Shown here: positions 12,506 through 22,439 of the stretch, one piece after another
Layout: every line of letters begins with the position of its first letter
How positions within the stretch are numbered: the stretch's first letter is position 1
NCBI RefSeq assembly: GCF_900111105.1
Contig: NZ_FOGC01000009.1
Span: 1-64,000, forward strand
DNA: 64,000 bases
Direction: 5' to 3'
Source of the DNA: Rosenbergiella nectarea
GTDB taxonomy: Bacteria > Pseudomonadota > Gammaproteobacteria > Enterobacterales > Enterobacteriaceae
Program-made: the position numbers and the translations under genes
Notes under the pieces: generated by a model
The model's input: the letters and a program-made list of their open reading frames with translations, nothing else
Databases searched by the model: none
What the model was told of the DNA's origin: nothing

Positions 12506-13258
12506 TTATTTTCTTAGTCTTTCTTTAATGATTTTATAATGCTCATCTTTTAAATCTTCATATTTCCAGATAAAAAGCCCGCCAAGATTGAAGTCCAGAA
12601 CCTGATCGATAAAATAATTTAAATTCCAATCAGTCAGTCCCCTTGTTGTCAGGGCCAGAATACATTTTTTACTCTCTGCACCCTGTGCTAACGTCCGTTT
12701 TAAGGCTGGAATAACGTTACTGATAATATCCCCTTTACTCCACATAGCTGTCGCATAACAGTAATGGATAAAACGGTCACACTGGTCTGACTGGATAAGC
12801 TTTTTAACCTTATCGTTCAGTTTTTTTCCATTCTCTGTCGTCGGATGGTTGTAGGAATATCCAGCAATAAAACCAAAGCTTGTCTCTTTGCTGCAGTGTT
12901 TTAACTGCTTCATTGCCTCAATCACCAGGTCAGTATTCATATTGCATTCATCATCAAAATCTACACCATCCCAGCCCCTACTTTTTGTCGCTTCAGCAAT
13001 CCTTAGAACTTCTTCCTGATTTGCAGGCTTCCCTTCTGGCGAGCATCCTCCTCCACCGTAAACCCAAAGCGTCTTTCCTTTAAAAACAGAGGTATTATCA
13101 GGCTTAGTCTGTTTTTCAGGACTCCAGCCAGGGCTTGTCGCTGTCCCAGTGGTCAGTCCATCCAAGTTGGTCACCATGCCATACATAATTATGTCGAATT
13201 CCTGAAGGGGTTTTTCGGACAGCGACTGGCTCCAACCACCCATAATAAATTTATTCAT
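12506..13258 (-). CDS. GH18-like glycosidase without signal peptide
   Basis: A 250-residue protein with the glycoside hydrolase family 18 active-site signature DGxDxDxE, seen as DGVDFDDE at residues 97-104; the final Glu would be the acid catalyst. Other fold-consistent segments are a first strand FIMGGWSQS, KTLWVYGGGGCS, GFIAGYSYN and a late LGGLFIWKYEDL. GH18 enzymes cut beta-1,4 GlcNAc links in chitin or peptidoglycan-like glycans. It has no export signal, is shorter than most chitinases, and follows the amidase gene by 13 bases. The substrate is unknown; inactive chitinase-like proteins also exist, but the catalytic residues look intact. Confidence 0.7.
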   Translation of the reverse strand: MNKFIMGGWSQSLSEKPLQEFDIIMYGMVTNLDGLTTGTATSPGWSPEKQTKPDNTSVFKGKTLWVYGGGGCSPEGKPANQEEVLRIAEATKSRGWDGVDFDDECNMNTDLVIEAMKQLKHCSKETSFGFIAGYSYNHPTTENGKKLNDKVKKLIQSDQCDRFIHYCYATAMWSKGDIISNVIPALKRTLAQGAESKKCILALTTRGLTDWNLNYFIDQVLDFNLGGLFIWKYEDLKDEHYKIIKERLRK

Positions 13259-13271
13259 AATCTATATTTCC

Positions 13272-14033
13272 CTATTTGTATTTTTCCACAAGAGCATAAA
13301 GGATCGCAGCAGTTTCAGAATCTACTTTACCGCTGTAATCACAAGGACGAAAATGTAGCTGAAATGCACGTATTAACTGAACATAACCCATATCGGTTTC
13401 TGAACCCGAGGTATCGTAACCATAGCGTTCCAGCATGAGTATCATGTCATCTTTCGAAGGTAAAACATGGCTAAACTGCTCTATATATTGACTCTTTGTT
13501 TCCTCATCAAACCATGCCCCGACGCCAACGTCATAAAGCGCTTTCCACGGGAAAGCACTACCTGGATCATTTTTCCTTCCGGGAGCAATATCACTGTGAC
13601 CCACAACGTTAACGGGCGTAATATCTGGGTAACGCTGAAGGATATTTAATGCCAATTCCTTGACTGCATCAATCTGGACGGGATTATAAGGCGGGAAGGT
13701 ATATATCCCGTCATTTTCAGTCGCTAAATTAACAATCTCAATTCCTATAGCGGTGTCGTTAAGATTATTTCGGCCGGCCCAAGAGCTAGCCCCGGCATGC
13801 CAAGCACGTTCGTTTTCATCGACCAGATTAAAAAGGCGCATATCGTTAAAATCAGCATCGAGATACGATTTATCTGAAGGGTCAGGAACAAGGTAATGAG
13901 CACTGACCGAAGAACCTGTCAATGCAATGATAGCGTTATCAAAATTGAGCGCAGTATAGTGAAAGACCAGAAAACGAACGCGTCGATTAAATCCTTTAAT
14001 GGAGCGAAAACTATTATAATCAATCTGGTACAT
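13272..14033 (-). CDS. AmiD-type N-acetylmuramoyl-L-alanine amidase, leaderless
   Basis: Predicted zinc amidase that removes the stem peptide from MurNAc or anhydroMurNAc. It aligns over its whole length with E. coli AmiD. The amidase_2 domain (residues about 18-165) has zinc-ligand His25 in FLVFHYTALNF, AWHAGASSW, NDTAIGIEIVN, and the later His and Asp ligands in GHSDIAPGRKNDPG. A C-terminal peptidoglycan-binding domain follows (MLERYGYDTSG to IRAFQLHFRPCDY). E. coli AmiD is an outer-membrane lipoprotein; this protein begins directly in the domain with no signal or lipobox. That suggests a type VI effector (AmpDh3 style) or a lysis enzyme. It is the first gene of the pair with the GH18 protein. 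Confidence 0.82.
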   Translation of the reverse strand: MYQIDYNSFRSIKGFNRRVRFLVFHYTALNFDNAIIALTGSSVSAHYLVPDPSDKSYLDADFNDMRLFNLVDENERAWHAGASSWAGRNNLNDTAIGIEIVNLATENDGIYTFPPYNPVQIDAVKELALNILQRYPDITPVNVVGHSDIAPGRKNDPGSAFPWKALYDVGVGAWFDEETKSQYIEQFSHVLPSKDDMILMLERYGYDTSGSETDMGYVQLIRAFQLHFRPCDYSGKVDSETAAILYALVEKYK

Positions 14034-14534
14034 ACAGACTCCTTACCAATGTTGTGATTCAACATTAGGTTAGACTCTGCTCATTGCGTTGCGTTCTTAA
14101 GCAAATCAGATAGCATGATGTAGATCATTAATTACATCCTAATCACTATCACAAAACAGGGCTGATCGAGGTCAATCCTTACGACTCGAATACCCTTTCT
14201 TTATCGACTGCAGCGGCGCGCAAATAATCTTGGTACTGAAAGCAAATTAACTCGATTGTAGAGCCTGATAACATGCCCAATTTTCTATGGGGCTGCGGAA
14301 ATTTCGGGTGAACTCATTAATTCCAAGATACACAATCTGGCTAACTCTTTCGCGCCAAAATATCAGGCTCTTTAATAACTCAGATAGCGGCGTTGTTCTG
14401 TAAGGTATTCACTCATCATCTTGAATACGGGCTATGGATACCTGTAGCTGGCGCACCCGACATTATGGAAATATCGATAACTTATAACGAGGTAAGCCTA
14501 GGTGAGAACCAAGGCAATATACGGCTTAAAAATA
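14034..14534. other. intergenic region with a spaced inverted repeat
   Basis: No gene is supported. The minus-strand promoter of the amidase gene should lie at the left edge. The one clear structure is an 11-bp perfect inverted repeat, AGAGCCTGATA (14260-14270) and TATCAGGCTCT (14361-14371), enclosing 90 bases without an open frame. Confidence 0.4.
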
Positions 14535-14557
14535 GCTGGTCACCTTGAGTGACCAGC
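14535..14557 (-). terminator. kup terminator
   Basis: GCTGGTCAC, a 5-base loop and GTGACCAGC form a perfect 9-bp stem. On the minus strand it is followed by TATTTTTAA. It lies 20 bases after the kup stop codon. Confidence 0.85.
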
Positions 14558-14576
14558 ATCATGCGCTCATTTTGGA

Positions 14577-16445
14577 TTAAATTTCGACTTGTGTACCGAG
14601 TTGAATGACGCGGTTAGGCGGGATCTCAAATTGGTCAGGCGCTCGTAAAGCATTGCGTTGCAGCAGTAAGAATAGCTTACCGCGTAAGCGCAGATACCAC
14701 GGTCGTTTACCTAAAATCAATGACTCATTAGACATAAAAAACGATGTTTCCATCATTCGGCAATTCAAGCCTTCCAGACCACAGCGATGGAAAATATCTT
14801 CCATATTCGGGATTTCCCGCCAACCATAACTGGCGACTACCCGCCAGAACGTCGGTGAGAGCTGTTCAATACTGACACGATGCACATTATGGACATAAGG
14901 CGCATCCTCAGTCCGTAAGGTCAGCAGGACGACACGCTCATGCAGGACTTTATTGTGTTTGAGATTATGTAATAACGCGAAAGGAATGATGTTCTTCACT
15001 CTGGTCATGTAGACCGCCGTCCCCGAGACTCGCACAGGGGGATGTTTCTCTAGAGAAGAGATCATCGCTTCCAGTGAGTTACCGTGCTCATGCATCTTTC
15101 TTAATGCCCGGAAACGTTCACTCTTCCACGTGGTCATGATGATAAACATCACTAACGCCAGTGTTAGAGGTAACCAACCGCCGGATAAGATCTTCACTAA
15201 GTTCGCCGAGAATAACGGCACATCGATACAGAGTAAGAAAATGCAGAGTGGTACGACGGAGAAGAGACTCCAGTGCCAATTTTTTCTCGCGACCGTACAG
15301 GAAAGCAACGTGGTTAACACCATTGTTCCGGTGACGGCAATCCCATAGGCGGCCGCCAAATTACTCGAATGCTTAAAGCTTACGATCACCAATACCACTG
15401 CGGTATAGAGTAGCCAGTTCACAACTGGGATATAAATCTGTCCTGACTCATTTTCCGAAGTATGGATGATTCGCATCGGAGGAAGATAGCCTAAGCGCAC
15501 CGCTTGTCGAGTTAATGAAAATACGCCAGAAATCACTGCCTGAGAGGCGATGACCGTCGCAAGGGTCGCTAAAATCAGCATCGGGATCAGCGCCCAATCG
15601 GGTGCCAGCAAGAAGAATGGGTTTTTAATCGCTTCAGGGTGTTTCATTAACAGCGCACCTTGACCGAAGTAGTTGAGCACGAGAGAAGGCAGCACCACCA
15701 GCATCCAAGCAATACGAATCGGTAATTTACCGAAGTGTCCCATATCGGCGTATAGCGCCTCTACCCCAGTAATGGCCAGCACCACTGAGCCTAACGCGAA
15801 GAATGAAATGGTTTTATAGTGAAGAAAGAATTGCAAGGCATACCACGGGTTTAAAGCATGCAACACCTCAGGATTCTTTATGATCCCATTAATCCCAAAT
15901 ACCGCCAGCAGAATAAACCACAGCAGCATTACCGGTGCGAATAGCTTTCCTACCAGTCCAGTACCGTGCTTCTGAATGACAAAAAGTAGGGTCAGTACCA
16001 CTATCGAAATCGGTACAATAAAGACGTCCAAGGATGGCGCGGCGATTTCCAAACCTTCAATCGCTGAGAGCACAGACATTGCTGGAGTGATCACCACCTC
16101 ACCGAAGAAAAAGCTGCCGCCAATCAATCCCAGAATCAGCACCACTGCCGTGGCGGTAGCATGGGTATTTCGGCCAGCCAGTGACATAAGGGTTAATATT
16201 CCCCCTTCACCGGCGTTATCTGCACGCATGACATAGCTGATATATTTCAGCGAGACGACCACCACCAGTAACCAAAAAATTAAGGAAAGGAAACCAAAAA
16301 CAGACTGTTGTTCGATACCAAAACCAAATTCGCCAGAAAGGCATTCTCGCAACGTATAAAGGGGGCTAGTACCAATATCCCCGTAAACGACACCGATGGC
16401 TGCTAGTGTCAACGCCGCTGTAGACTGTTTATTCTCTGAGTTCAT
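14577..16445 (-). CDS. kup: low-affinity potassium transporter Kup
   Basis: Inner-membrane K+:H+ symporter with about 12 transmembrane helices and a cytoplasmic C-terminal domain. It is nearly colinear with E. coli Kup: [20 protein letters not shown] near the start, [34 protein letters not shown] and the C-terminal end [12 protein letters not shown] chose ATG 16445, giving 622 residues, exactly the E. coli length; the upstream start at 16481 adds 12 residues not found in the family. It is divergent from ravA across about 200 AT-rich bases. Confidence 0.97.
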   Translation of the reverse strand: MNSENKQSTAALTLAAIGVVYGDIGTSPLYTLRECLSGEFGFGIEQQSVFGFLSLIFWLLVVVVSLKYISYVMRADNAGEGGILTLMSLAGRNTHATATAVVLILGLIGGSFFFGEVVITPAMSVLSAIEGLEIAAPSLDVFIVPISIVVLTLLFVIQKHGTGLVGKLFAPVMLLWFILLAVFGINGIIKNPEVLHALNPWYALQFFLHYKTISFFALGSVVLAITGVEALYADMGHFGKLPIRIAWMLVVLPSLVLNYFGQGALLMKHPEAIKNPFFLLAPDWALIPMLILATLATVIASQAVISGVFSLTRQAVRLGYLPPMRIIHTSENESGQIYIPVVNWLLYTAVVLVIVSFKHSSNLAAAYGIAVTGTMVLTTLLSCTVARKNWHWSLFSVVPLCIFLLCIDVPLFSANLVKILSGGWLPLTLALVMFIIMTTWKSERFRALRKMHEHGNSLEAMISSLEKHPPVRVSGTAVYMTRVKNIIPFALLHNLKHNKVLHERVVLLTLRTEDAPYVHNVHRVSIEQLSPTFWRVVASYGWREIPNMEDIFHRCGLEGLNCRMMETSFFMSNESLILGKRPWYLRLRGKLFLLLQRNALRAPDQFEIPPNRVIQLGTQVEI

Positions 16446-16647
16446 AAAAATCTTCTGTTTAGATGGATTAGTCTTAAACAACCTTAATAATTAATAGAGT
16501 CCGCACAGTATGCACAGTTTTAGTAAAAAACCTATCATGCATTAACATATGCTATTACTTAGTGATAAAAATCATTTACAGTGCAAAGAGAAAAACTTAC
16601 GCTCGCCTCGCTAGATAGCGAACTCAGATGCGATTAAAGGATGCCTG

Positions 16648-18144
16648 ATGATACCCGCACAACTCCTCGCCGATAGAATTGTCCGCCTCAGTAATCAATT
16701 AGAAAAAGGGTTGTATGAACGCCACGATGTCATACGTCTTTGCCTGCTAGCCGCGCTCAGTGGCGAGAGTGTTTTCCTAATGGGGCCGCCAGGGATAGCG
16801 AAGAGTTTAATTGCCCGCCGAATTAAGTGTGCCTTTAAACAGGCGACTGCCTTTGAATATCTCATGACACGTTTCTCAACGCCAGAAGAAGTCTTCGGGC
16901 CTCTCTCTATTCAGGCCTTAAAAGATGAGGGGCGGTACCAACGTATTACTGAAGGGTACTTACCGGATGCGGAAGTGGTCTTCTTGGATGAAATTTGGAA
17001 AGCCGGTCCGGCGATACTGAATACCCTCTTGACCGCGATTAACGAACGCCGATTTCGTAATGGTAAGGATGAGCAGAAGATCCCGATGCGCTTATTGATC
17101 AGCGCCTCCAATGAATTACCGGATGAAGAGAGTGGGTTGGAAGCACTGTATGATCGGATGTTGATCCGTCTGTGGCTTACCAACGTTAATGAAAAACGCC
17201 ACTTTCACGGCATGCTGTTACAAGTTGAAGACAGCCATTTCTCGCTAGAAGACGATAACCTCGCGATTACCGACGAAGAATATTTCCAATGGCAACAAGC
17301 CATTCCGAAGGTCTTACTCCCTGAAGAGGTCTTCGAACTCGTCTACCGACTGCGCCAACAGCTCCAGCAACTTCCCGATGCACCTTATATTTCCGATCGC
17401 CGATGGAAAAAAGCGATTCACCTGTTACAGGCCAGCGCCTTTTTCAGTGGCCGACAAGCGATTGCGCCGGTCGATCTGATCTTATTAAAAGAATGTCTGT
17501 GGCATAACGCCGCCTCGCGCACCCTCATCGAGCAAGAGATTCGCGCGCTATTACTCCACCACGCCTGGCAGCAACAACCGATGTTATTGGCATTGCAGCA
17601 AATCCAGGCCCGTAAGCAAGCGCTTCATCAAGAGCAGAGCCTTACCCAAGCCTTTAAACTGACGAAACAGAGTGCGATGTTTAGCCGAAAGCCGCATTAC
17701 CAGTTACCTAACACGCTTACCGGCGAGACCTTTACCTTACTTTTACAGCATCCTCTTACCCTGCACCATTTACGCGTAACACACCTCGTTATCGAGCGTG
17801 AGGCTCTCCTCCACTGGCTACAAAAAGCGGGTGATGTGCGTGGCAAATTAAATGGCATTGGTTTTCCACAATCTCTCGATTTATCGGTCGACGAGCAAGA
17901 TTGCCTAGTGATTAGGGATATTAGTCTACAAGCGACACGCTTAAATTATGAAGATGATGTCGTCAGCAGTGATATGCCGGAGGAGATTGTTAAGCAATTT
18001 ACTCAGCTACATGACCGTCTCCAGCAACAACGTTTACTCTTCCGCCAACAGCAGCAATGCCTCTTTATTAATAATGAGTGGCTGGCCGAGATCGAGGCTA
18101 GCCTCCAAGAGGTTGCGGCACACATCGAACAGGCTCAGCGATGA
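16648..18144 (+). CDS. ravA: MoxR-type AAA+ ATPase RavA
   Basis: Hexameric AAA+ ATPase that, with ViaA, acts on respiratory and Fe-S enzymes and in E. coli binds the lysine decarboxylase LdcI. Walker A is GPPGIAKS (about residue 46) and Walker [12 protein letters not shown] (about residue 110), followed by [15 protein letters not shown] and [20 protein letters not shown]. The C-terminal half is alpha-helical and glutamine-rich, matching the LARA region. Its 498 residues match the E. coli length. It overlaps viaA by four bases. Confidence 0.95.
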   Translation: MIPAQLLADRIVRLSNQLEKGLYERHDVIRLCLLAALSGESVFLMGPPGIAKSLIARRIKCAFKQATAFEYLMTRFSTPEEVFGPLSIQALKDEGRYQRITEGYLPDAEVVFLDEIWKAGPAILNTLLTAINERRFRNGKDEQKIPMRLLISASNELPDEESGLEALYDRMLIRLWLTNVNEKRHFHGMLLQVEDSHFSLEDDNLAITDEEYFQWQQAIPKVLLPEEVFELVYRLRQQLQQLPDAPYISDRRWKKAIHLLQASAFFSGRQAIAPVDLILLKECLWHNAASRTLIEQEIRALLLHHAWQQQPMLLALQQIQARKQALHQEQSLTQAFKLTKQSAMFSRKPHYQLPNTLTGETFTLLLQHPLTLHHLRVTHLVIEREALLHWLQKAGDVRGKLNGIGFPQSLDLSVDEQDCLVIRDISLQATRLNYEDDVVSSDMPEEIVKQFTQLHDRLQQQRLLFRQQQQCLFINNEWLAEIEASLQEVAAHIEQAQR

Positions 18145-19601
18145 TCTCCCTTGATACATTGCTTAACCTGCTCACACTGAATGACAGTATTAACCTGAAT
18201 GATTTTCTGGCGACCGTGCTTACCGCGCCGCAATTGGTCCTACTTTTCGAAAAAAGCCCCAAGCTAAAGAAAATGCTACAACGAGAGTTGCCGCAAATTA
18301 AAGCCTCCATCACGCAACAACTTAAAGATACTCCCGTCCCTGATCAATTAGCGCAAGAATTTGCTTTCTATACCCAGACGCTAGGCTTGACCTACTATCA
18401 ATTTACTCAGCAACTGCAGCAAACCTGTCAGCAGCTTGAATTACTGAACTCCCCTTTTTACGAAGAAGCGCAGAGCTTACTCAAGCAGACTGGAGGGGAG
18501 TCGTTGACCCCTGCCCAACACAGTTTATTTATCCAACGTTGGCGAATGAACCTGACTCTTCAAGCGTTGACGCTCAATGACGATCTGCTAGAACAACATA
18601 AACAGAGATTAATAGAAGAATTAAAAAAACAACTCGCGATGAGCGGTTTCCTTGCGCCACTACTAAACGATGATGAAGAGATGAGTCATGGTCGATTGTG
18701 GGACCTCAGTAAGTCATCGTTGCATACCGCAGACAGTGAGCGTTTGACGGAGTACAGCCATTTTTTACGCTCGCAGCCACAACTCAATGAATTGGCGCAA
18801 AAACTGGGCCGTAGCCGAGAGTCTAAGGCGATCGCCGCAGAAAATACCCAGCTAGGTGTCGAGCAACGCTTACAATCGATGACTTGCTCTTTTCCCGAAG
18901 AGGTCCAAGGCGTGCATCAGTGTGATGATGTATTACGACTCCTGCCACCAGAGCTGGCCTCACTGAGCTTAAATGAGTTAGAAATTGAATTTTATCGCAA
19001 GCTTATCGAAAAGCGGCTCCTCACCTATCAGCTACAAGGCGAAGACCACCAGGTGGTGACCACACAACGCCCGGTTATCTATCAAGAGAAAGAACAGCAG
19101 CCCAAAGGCCCATTCATTGTCTGCGTGGATACTTCTGGCTCCATGGGCGGCTTCAATGAACGCTGCGCAAAAGCTTTTTGTTTAGCACTGCTCAAGATTG
19201 CGTTTCAAGAAAACCGGCGCTGCTTTGTGATGATGTTTACCCAAGAAATCATTCAATACGAGTTAACCGCCGAAAGTGGTATGCCTCAGCTGATCCGTTT
19301 TTTGAGCCAACGCTTTCGGGGGGGGACCGATATCGGTCATTGTCTACAAGAAGCGGTAAAACTTCTGCAAACCGACACCTGGCAGGAAGCTGATGTCGTG
19401 GTAATTTCTGATTTTGTTGCACAACGCCTCAGCGAAGAGACTCAGCAGCAGATTCGCCAGCAGCAACAACTGCATCAACAACGCTTCCATGCCGTTACGC
19501 TGTCCGATCATGGTAAGCCTCGGTTGTACCCTATTTTTGATTTTATCTGGCCTTTTGATACGAGATTAAAAAGTCGGTTAAAACGCTACGTCCGGCGCTA
19601 A
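18141..19601 (+). CDS. viaA: VWA-domain partner protein ViaA
   Basis: Partner and activator of RavA. The N-terminal two-thirds is helical. The C-terminal von Willebrand A domain has a complete MIDAS metal site: DTSGSMGG (about residues 330-337), a later FRGGTDIG threonine segment and [10 protein letters not shown]. At 486 residues it is close to E. coli ViaA (483). It starts inside the ravA stop (ATGA), so the two are translationally coupled. Confidence 0.95.
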   Translation: MISLDTLLNLLTLNDSINLNDFLATVLTAPQLVLLFEKSPKLKKMLQRELPQIKASITQQLKDTPVPDQLAQEFAFYTQTLGLTYYQFTQQLQQTCQQLELLNSPFYEEAQSLLKQTGGESLTPAQHSLFIQRWRMNLTLQALTLNDDLLEQHKQRLIEELKKQLAMSGFLAPLLNDDEEMSHGRLWDLSKSSLHTADSERLTEYSHFLRSQPQLNELAQKLGRSRESKAIAAENTQLGVEQRLQSMTCSFPEEVQGVHQCDDVLRLLPPELASLSLNELEIEFYRKLIEKRLLTYQLQGEDHQVVTTQRPVIYQEKEQQPKGPFIVCVDTSGSMGGFNERCAKAFCLALLKIAFQENRRCFVMMFTQEIIQYELTAESGMPQLIRFLSQRFRGGTDIGHCLQEAVKLLQTDTWQEADVVVISDFVAQRLSEETQQQIRQQQQLHQQRFHAVTLSDHGKPRLYPIFDFIWPFDTRLKSRLKRYVRR

Positions 19602-19653
19602 ATATTAAGGGGCTGCTATAGTTTGAAAATAATCATTAAGGAAAGCGACTATC

Positions 19654-21780
19654 GTGATAACTACAACGCTAACACCAGCTTTTACCCCTTCGCTCTCAGG
19701 CAGTGATCCAGAGCTGAAACGTCAAGAACTTCTCGATTACTTTCAAGCCACTTGGTACACCTACGAGCAATTGTTTACCTGCCTCACGGCAGAAAAGGCT
19801 TGGACGACTAAAGCGATTCCGCTTCGCCATCCGCTTATCTTTTATTACGCCCATACCGCCACCTTTTTCATCAATAAGTTGATCGCGGGGGGGTATCTCA
19901 CACAGCGGATCGATGAGCGTATGGAAGCGATGATGGCGATTGGTGTCGATGAGATGAGTTGGGACGATCTCAATGACGATCATTACGCTTGGCCGACCCC
20001 TGCTGCGGTACAAGACTATCGCGACCGTGTTCGGCAACAGGTGATTGACGTAATCACTCATCTGCCTCTTACGCTCCCTATCGGTTGGAATGATCCCGCT
20101 TGGGCGATATTAATGGGTATCGAACATGAGCGTATTCATCTTGAAACCTCCAGTGTACTGATCCGTCAACTGCCTATCCATTGGGTGACCCCACAACCGG
20201 CCTGGCCCGTCTGCCCGCACTTCTCTCCAGACCGTCAAGATGTTCCTGACAATACGTTGGTTCCTCAATCAGGCGGGACATTAACGCTCGGTAAAAAAGA
20301 CGATTATTACGGCTGGGATAACGAATATGGCCAACAGCTACAAACCATAGCGCCTTTTGCCGCCAGTAAAATGCTGGTTAGCCACGCCGAGTTCTACGAA
20401 TTTGTCCGTGATGGCGGCTATCAAACCGCTGAGTGGTGGGATGAGGAAGGCTGGGGGTGGAGAACCTACTCTCAAGTGGATAAGCCGACCTTCTGGGTAG
20501 GCGATATTGCATCGCCCGATCACCTTAAGCTTCGCGTGCTCGCAGAAGAGATTGATTTTCCTTGGGATTGGCCTGTCGAGGTTAATCAGTTAGAAGCCTC
20601 GGCTTTCTGTCGATGGAAATCGGTGAAATCAGGCCGCTCTATTCAGCTACTTAGCGAAGGTGAATGGGCGTGGTTACGCGACCAGGTCGACGGAGACCAT
20701 CCAGATTGGCAACACCCTATCGGGAATATCAATTTACAAGGCTGGGCTTCTTCTAGCCCTGTTACCTATTTTGCACAGGGTGACTTCTTCGATATCGTCG
20801 GTAATGTGTGGCAATGGACCACCACACCAATCAACGGTTATCAAGGCTTTGACGTTCATCCTCTGTATGACGATTTTTCAACCCCCACCTTTGACGGCAA
20901 ACATAATTTAATCAAGGGCGGGAGCTGGATTTCAACCGGTAATGAAGCCTTAAAAGCAGCACGCTATGCTTTTCGTCGCCACTTTTTCCAACATGCTGGC
21001 TTTCGCTACGTAGAATCGACTCACCAGGAAACTATGCTAAAAAATCCTTACGAAACTGACACCATGGTCGCTCAATATCTCGACTTCCAGTACGGCGAGA
21101 ACCGCTTCAGCGTAGAAAATTATGCTAAAGCCTTGGTCGAGAAAGTGATCCCCCATTGCCACAGCACCCTTCATGCCTTGGATCTCGGCTGTGCCACTGG
21201 ACGCGCTAGCTTCGAGCTGAGTCGCTACTTTGATCGGGTAACCGGTATCGACTATTCAGCGCGCTTTATCGATGTGGCGTTACAACTGATGACGGGGGAA
21301 GATTTCCGTTACGCACTCCCTACCGAAGGCGAACTGGTCGATTATTATCAAGTCCGCCTTAGAGATTTCGCCATTACCGCCGAACAGTGGCAAAAAGTTG
21401 ATTTTAAACAAGGGGATGCCTGCAATTTAAAGGTAACACACGCCGAGTATGATCTTATCTTTGCCTCAAACTTAATTGATCGCTTACGCGAGCCAACACG
21501 CTTCCTTAAAAGTCTTAGCGCGTTGCTGAAACCCGGTGGCGTGCTCATGCTCTCTTCACCCTATACGTGGTTAGAAGAGTTCACGCCTAAAGAAAATTGG
21601 TTAGGAGGCATTCGTGAGAACGGTGAAGCCGTCACGACCTACCAAACCTTGCAACGATTATTACGCGATGATTTTGAGGAGATTCAGCCCGCGGAAGATA
21701 TTCCGTTTGTGATCCGTGAGACGGCCCGTAAACATCAATATACCGTGGCGCAAGCAAGTTATTGGCGTCGCAGAGCGTAG
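19654..21780 (+). CDS. ovoA: 5-histidylcysteine sulfoxide synthase / mercaptohistidine methyltransferase (ovothiol synthesis)
   Basis: Bifunctional iron enzyme that joins cysteine to histidine with O2 and later N-methylates the thiohistidine to give ovothiol. The N-terminal DinB-like domain holds the iron-site motif HxxxHxE in GIEHERIHLETS (about residue 157). A formylglycine-generating-enzyme/sulfatase-type domain follows (DIVGNVWQWT, KGGSWISTGNEA, GFRYVE). The C-terminal SAM methyltransferase begins about residue 508 with LDLGCATGRASFELS. This three-domain order and 708-residue length distinguish OvoA from EgtB. The start is GTG with AAGGAAAG upstream. It sits where E. coli carries asnA. 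No sulfoxide lyase gene is nearby. Confidence 0.9.
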   Translation: MITTTLTPAFTPSLSGSDPELKRQELLDYFQATWYTYEQLFTCLTAEKAWTTKAIPLRHPLIFYYAHTATFFINKLIAGGYLTQRIDERMEAMMAIGVDEMSWDDLNDDHYAWPTPAAVQDYRDRVRQQVIDVITHLPLTLPIGWNDPAWAILMGIEHERIHLETSSVLIRQLPIHWVTPQPAWPVCPHFSPDRQDVPDNTLVPQSGGTLTLGKKDDYYGWDNEYGQQLQTIAPFAASKMLVSHAEFYEFVRDGGYQTAEWWDEEGWGWRTYSQVDKPTFWVGDIASPDHLKLRVLAEEIDFPWDWPVEVNQLEASAFCRWKSVKSGRSIQLLSEGEWAWLRDQVDGDHPDWQHPIGNINLQGWASSSPVTYFAQGDFFDIVGNVWQWTTTPINGYQGFDVHPLYDDFSTPTFDGKHNLIKGGSWISTGNEALKAARYAFRRHFFQHAGFRYVESTHQETMLKNPYETDTMVAQYLDFQYGENRFSVENYAKALVEKVIPHCHSTLHALDLGCATGRASFELSRYFDRVTGIDYSARFIDVALQLMTGEDFRYALPTEGELVDYYQVRLRDFAITAEQWQKVDFKQGDACNLKVTHAEYDLIFASNLIDRLREPTRFLKSLSALLKPGGVLMLSSPYTWLEEFTPKENWLGGIRENGEAVTTYQTLQRLLRDDFEEIQPAEDIPFVIRETARKHQYTVAQASYWRRRA

Positions 21781-21784
21781 CGTA

Positions 21785-21811
21785 CAAGCGCCCGTAAGGG
21801 CGTTTGTTTTT
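21785..21811 (+). terminator. terminator after ovoA
   Basis: AAGCGCCC, loop GTAA and GGGCGTTT form an 8-bp stem (one G-T pair) followed by GTTTTT. It lies directly after the ovoA stop and ends 13 bases before the asnC start, so asnC probably depends on some read-through or a promoter within ovoA. Confidence 0.8.
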
Positions 21812-21824
21812 CAAGGATTGTGAT

Positions 21825-22286
21825 ATGTCTGATGCCTCACAACTCGACGAACTGGATCGAGATATTCTTAATGTTCTGCTTAAACAGGCAAAAACGCCCT
21901 ACGCCGAACTGGCCAAAATGTTTGGCGTAAGTGCTGGAACCATCCACGTTCGCGTGGAAAAGATGCGGCAAAGCGGTGTGATCACTGGCACGCATATTGC
22001 GGTTGACCCGCGTAAACTAGGGTTCGATGTCTGTTGTTTTATTGGCATAATTTTAAAAAGTGCACGTGATTATCCCGCAGCATTACAAAAGCTCGAGGCA
22101 CTCGATGAGGTCGTCGAGGCTTGGTACACCACTGGCCACTACAGTGTCTTTATCAAAGTCATGTGTCGATCCATCGACGCGCTACAACATGTCTTGGTCA
22201 ATAAGATCCAGACCATCGACGAAATACAGTCCACTGAAACCCTGATCTCGCTACAAAACCCTATAGATCGTCCGATCAAAGCGTAA
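21825..22286 (+). CDS. asnC: AsnC transcriptional regulator, Lrp/AsnC family
   Basis: Asparagine-responsive regulator; in E. coli it activates asnA. It has an N-terminal helix-turn-helix (LDRDILNVLLKQAKTPYAEL, then FGVSAGTIHVRVEKM) and a C-terminal RAM domain (AWYTTGHYSVFIKVMCRSID). It closely follows E. coli AsnC. I chose ATG 21825 (153 residues) with AAGGA 7 bases upstream; the longer TTG frame would start in the terminator. The classical target asnA is missing from its usual place, so its target here is unclear. mioC follows. Confidence 0.95.
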   Translation: MSDASQLDELDRDILNVLLKQAKTPYAELAKMFGVSAGTIHVRVEKMRQSGVITGTHIAVDPRKLGFDVCCFIGIILKSARDYPAALQKLEALDEVVEAWYTTGHYSVFIKVMCRSIDALQHVLVNKIQTIDEIQSTETLISLQNPIDRPIKA

Positions 22287-22296
22287 TGCGCATCGA

Positions 22297-22335
22297 CACT
22301 GTGGATAAAGTTATTAGCGCTTTGATCCACAGTGC
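22297..22335 (+). promoter_or_regulatory. hairpin containing a DnaA box after asnC
   Basis: CACTGTGGATAAAG and CTTTGATCCACAGTG form a long stem with one bulged base and a 9-base loop. The left arm contains a perfect DnaA box, TGTGGATAA (22300-22308). The right arm is its near mirror but is not itself a consensus box. It could act both as the asnC transcript end and as a DnaA-responsive site. Confidence 0.55.
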
Positions 22336-22375
22336 TCAATCTTTCCTAAAAAGTTAAAAAATACTAATCCCCCTG

Positions 22376-22384
22376 TTATCCACA
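22376..22384 (+). promoter_or_regulatory. DnaA box in the mioC promoter region
   Basis: Perfect TTATCCACA, 56 bases before mioC. E. coli has a DnaA box in the mioC promoter through which DnaA represses transcription that would otherwise run into oriC. Confidence 0.75.
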
Positions 22385-22439
22385 GGTGGATCACTGCTTG
22401 ATCACCGAGTACAATGGCCGCCTTTATTAAGGAGGGCAT

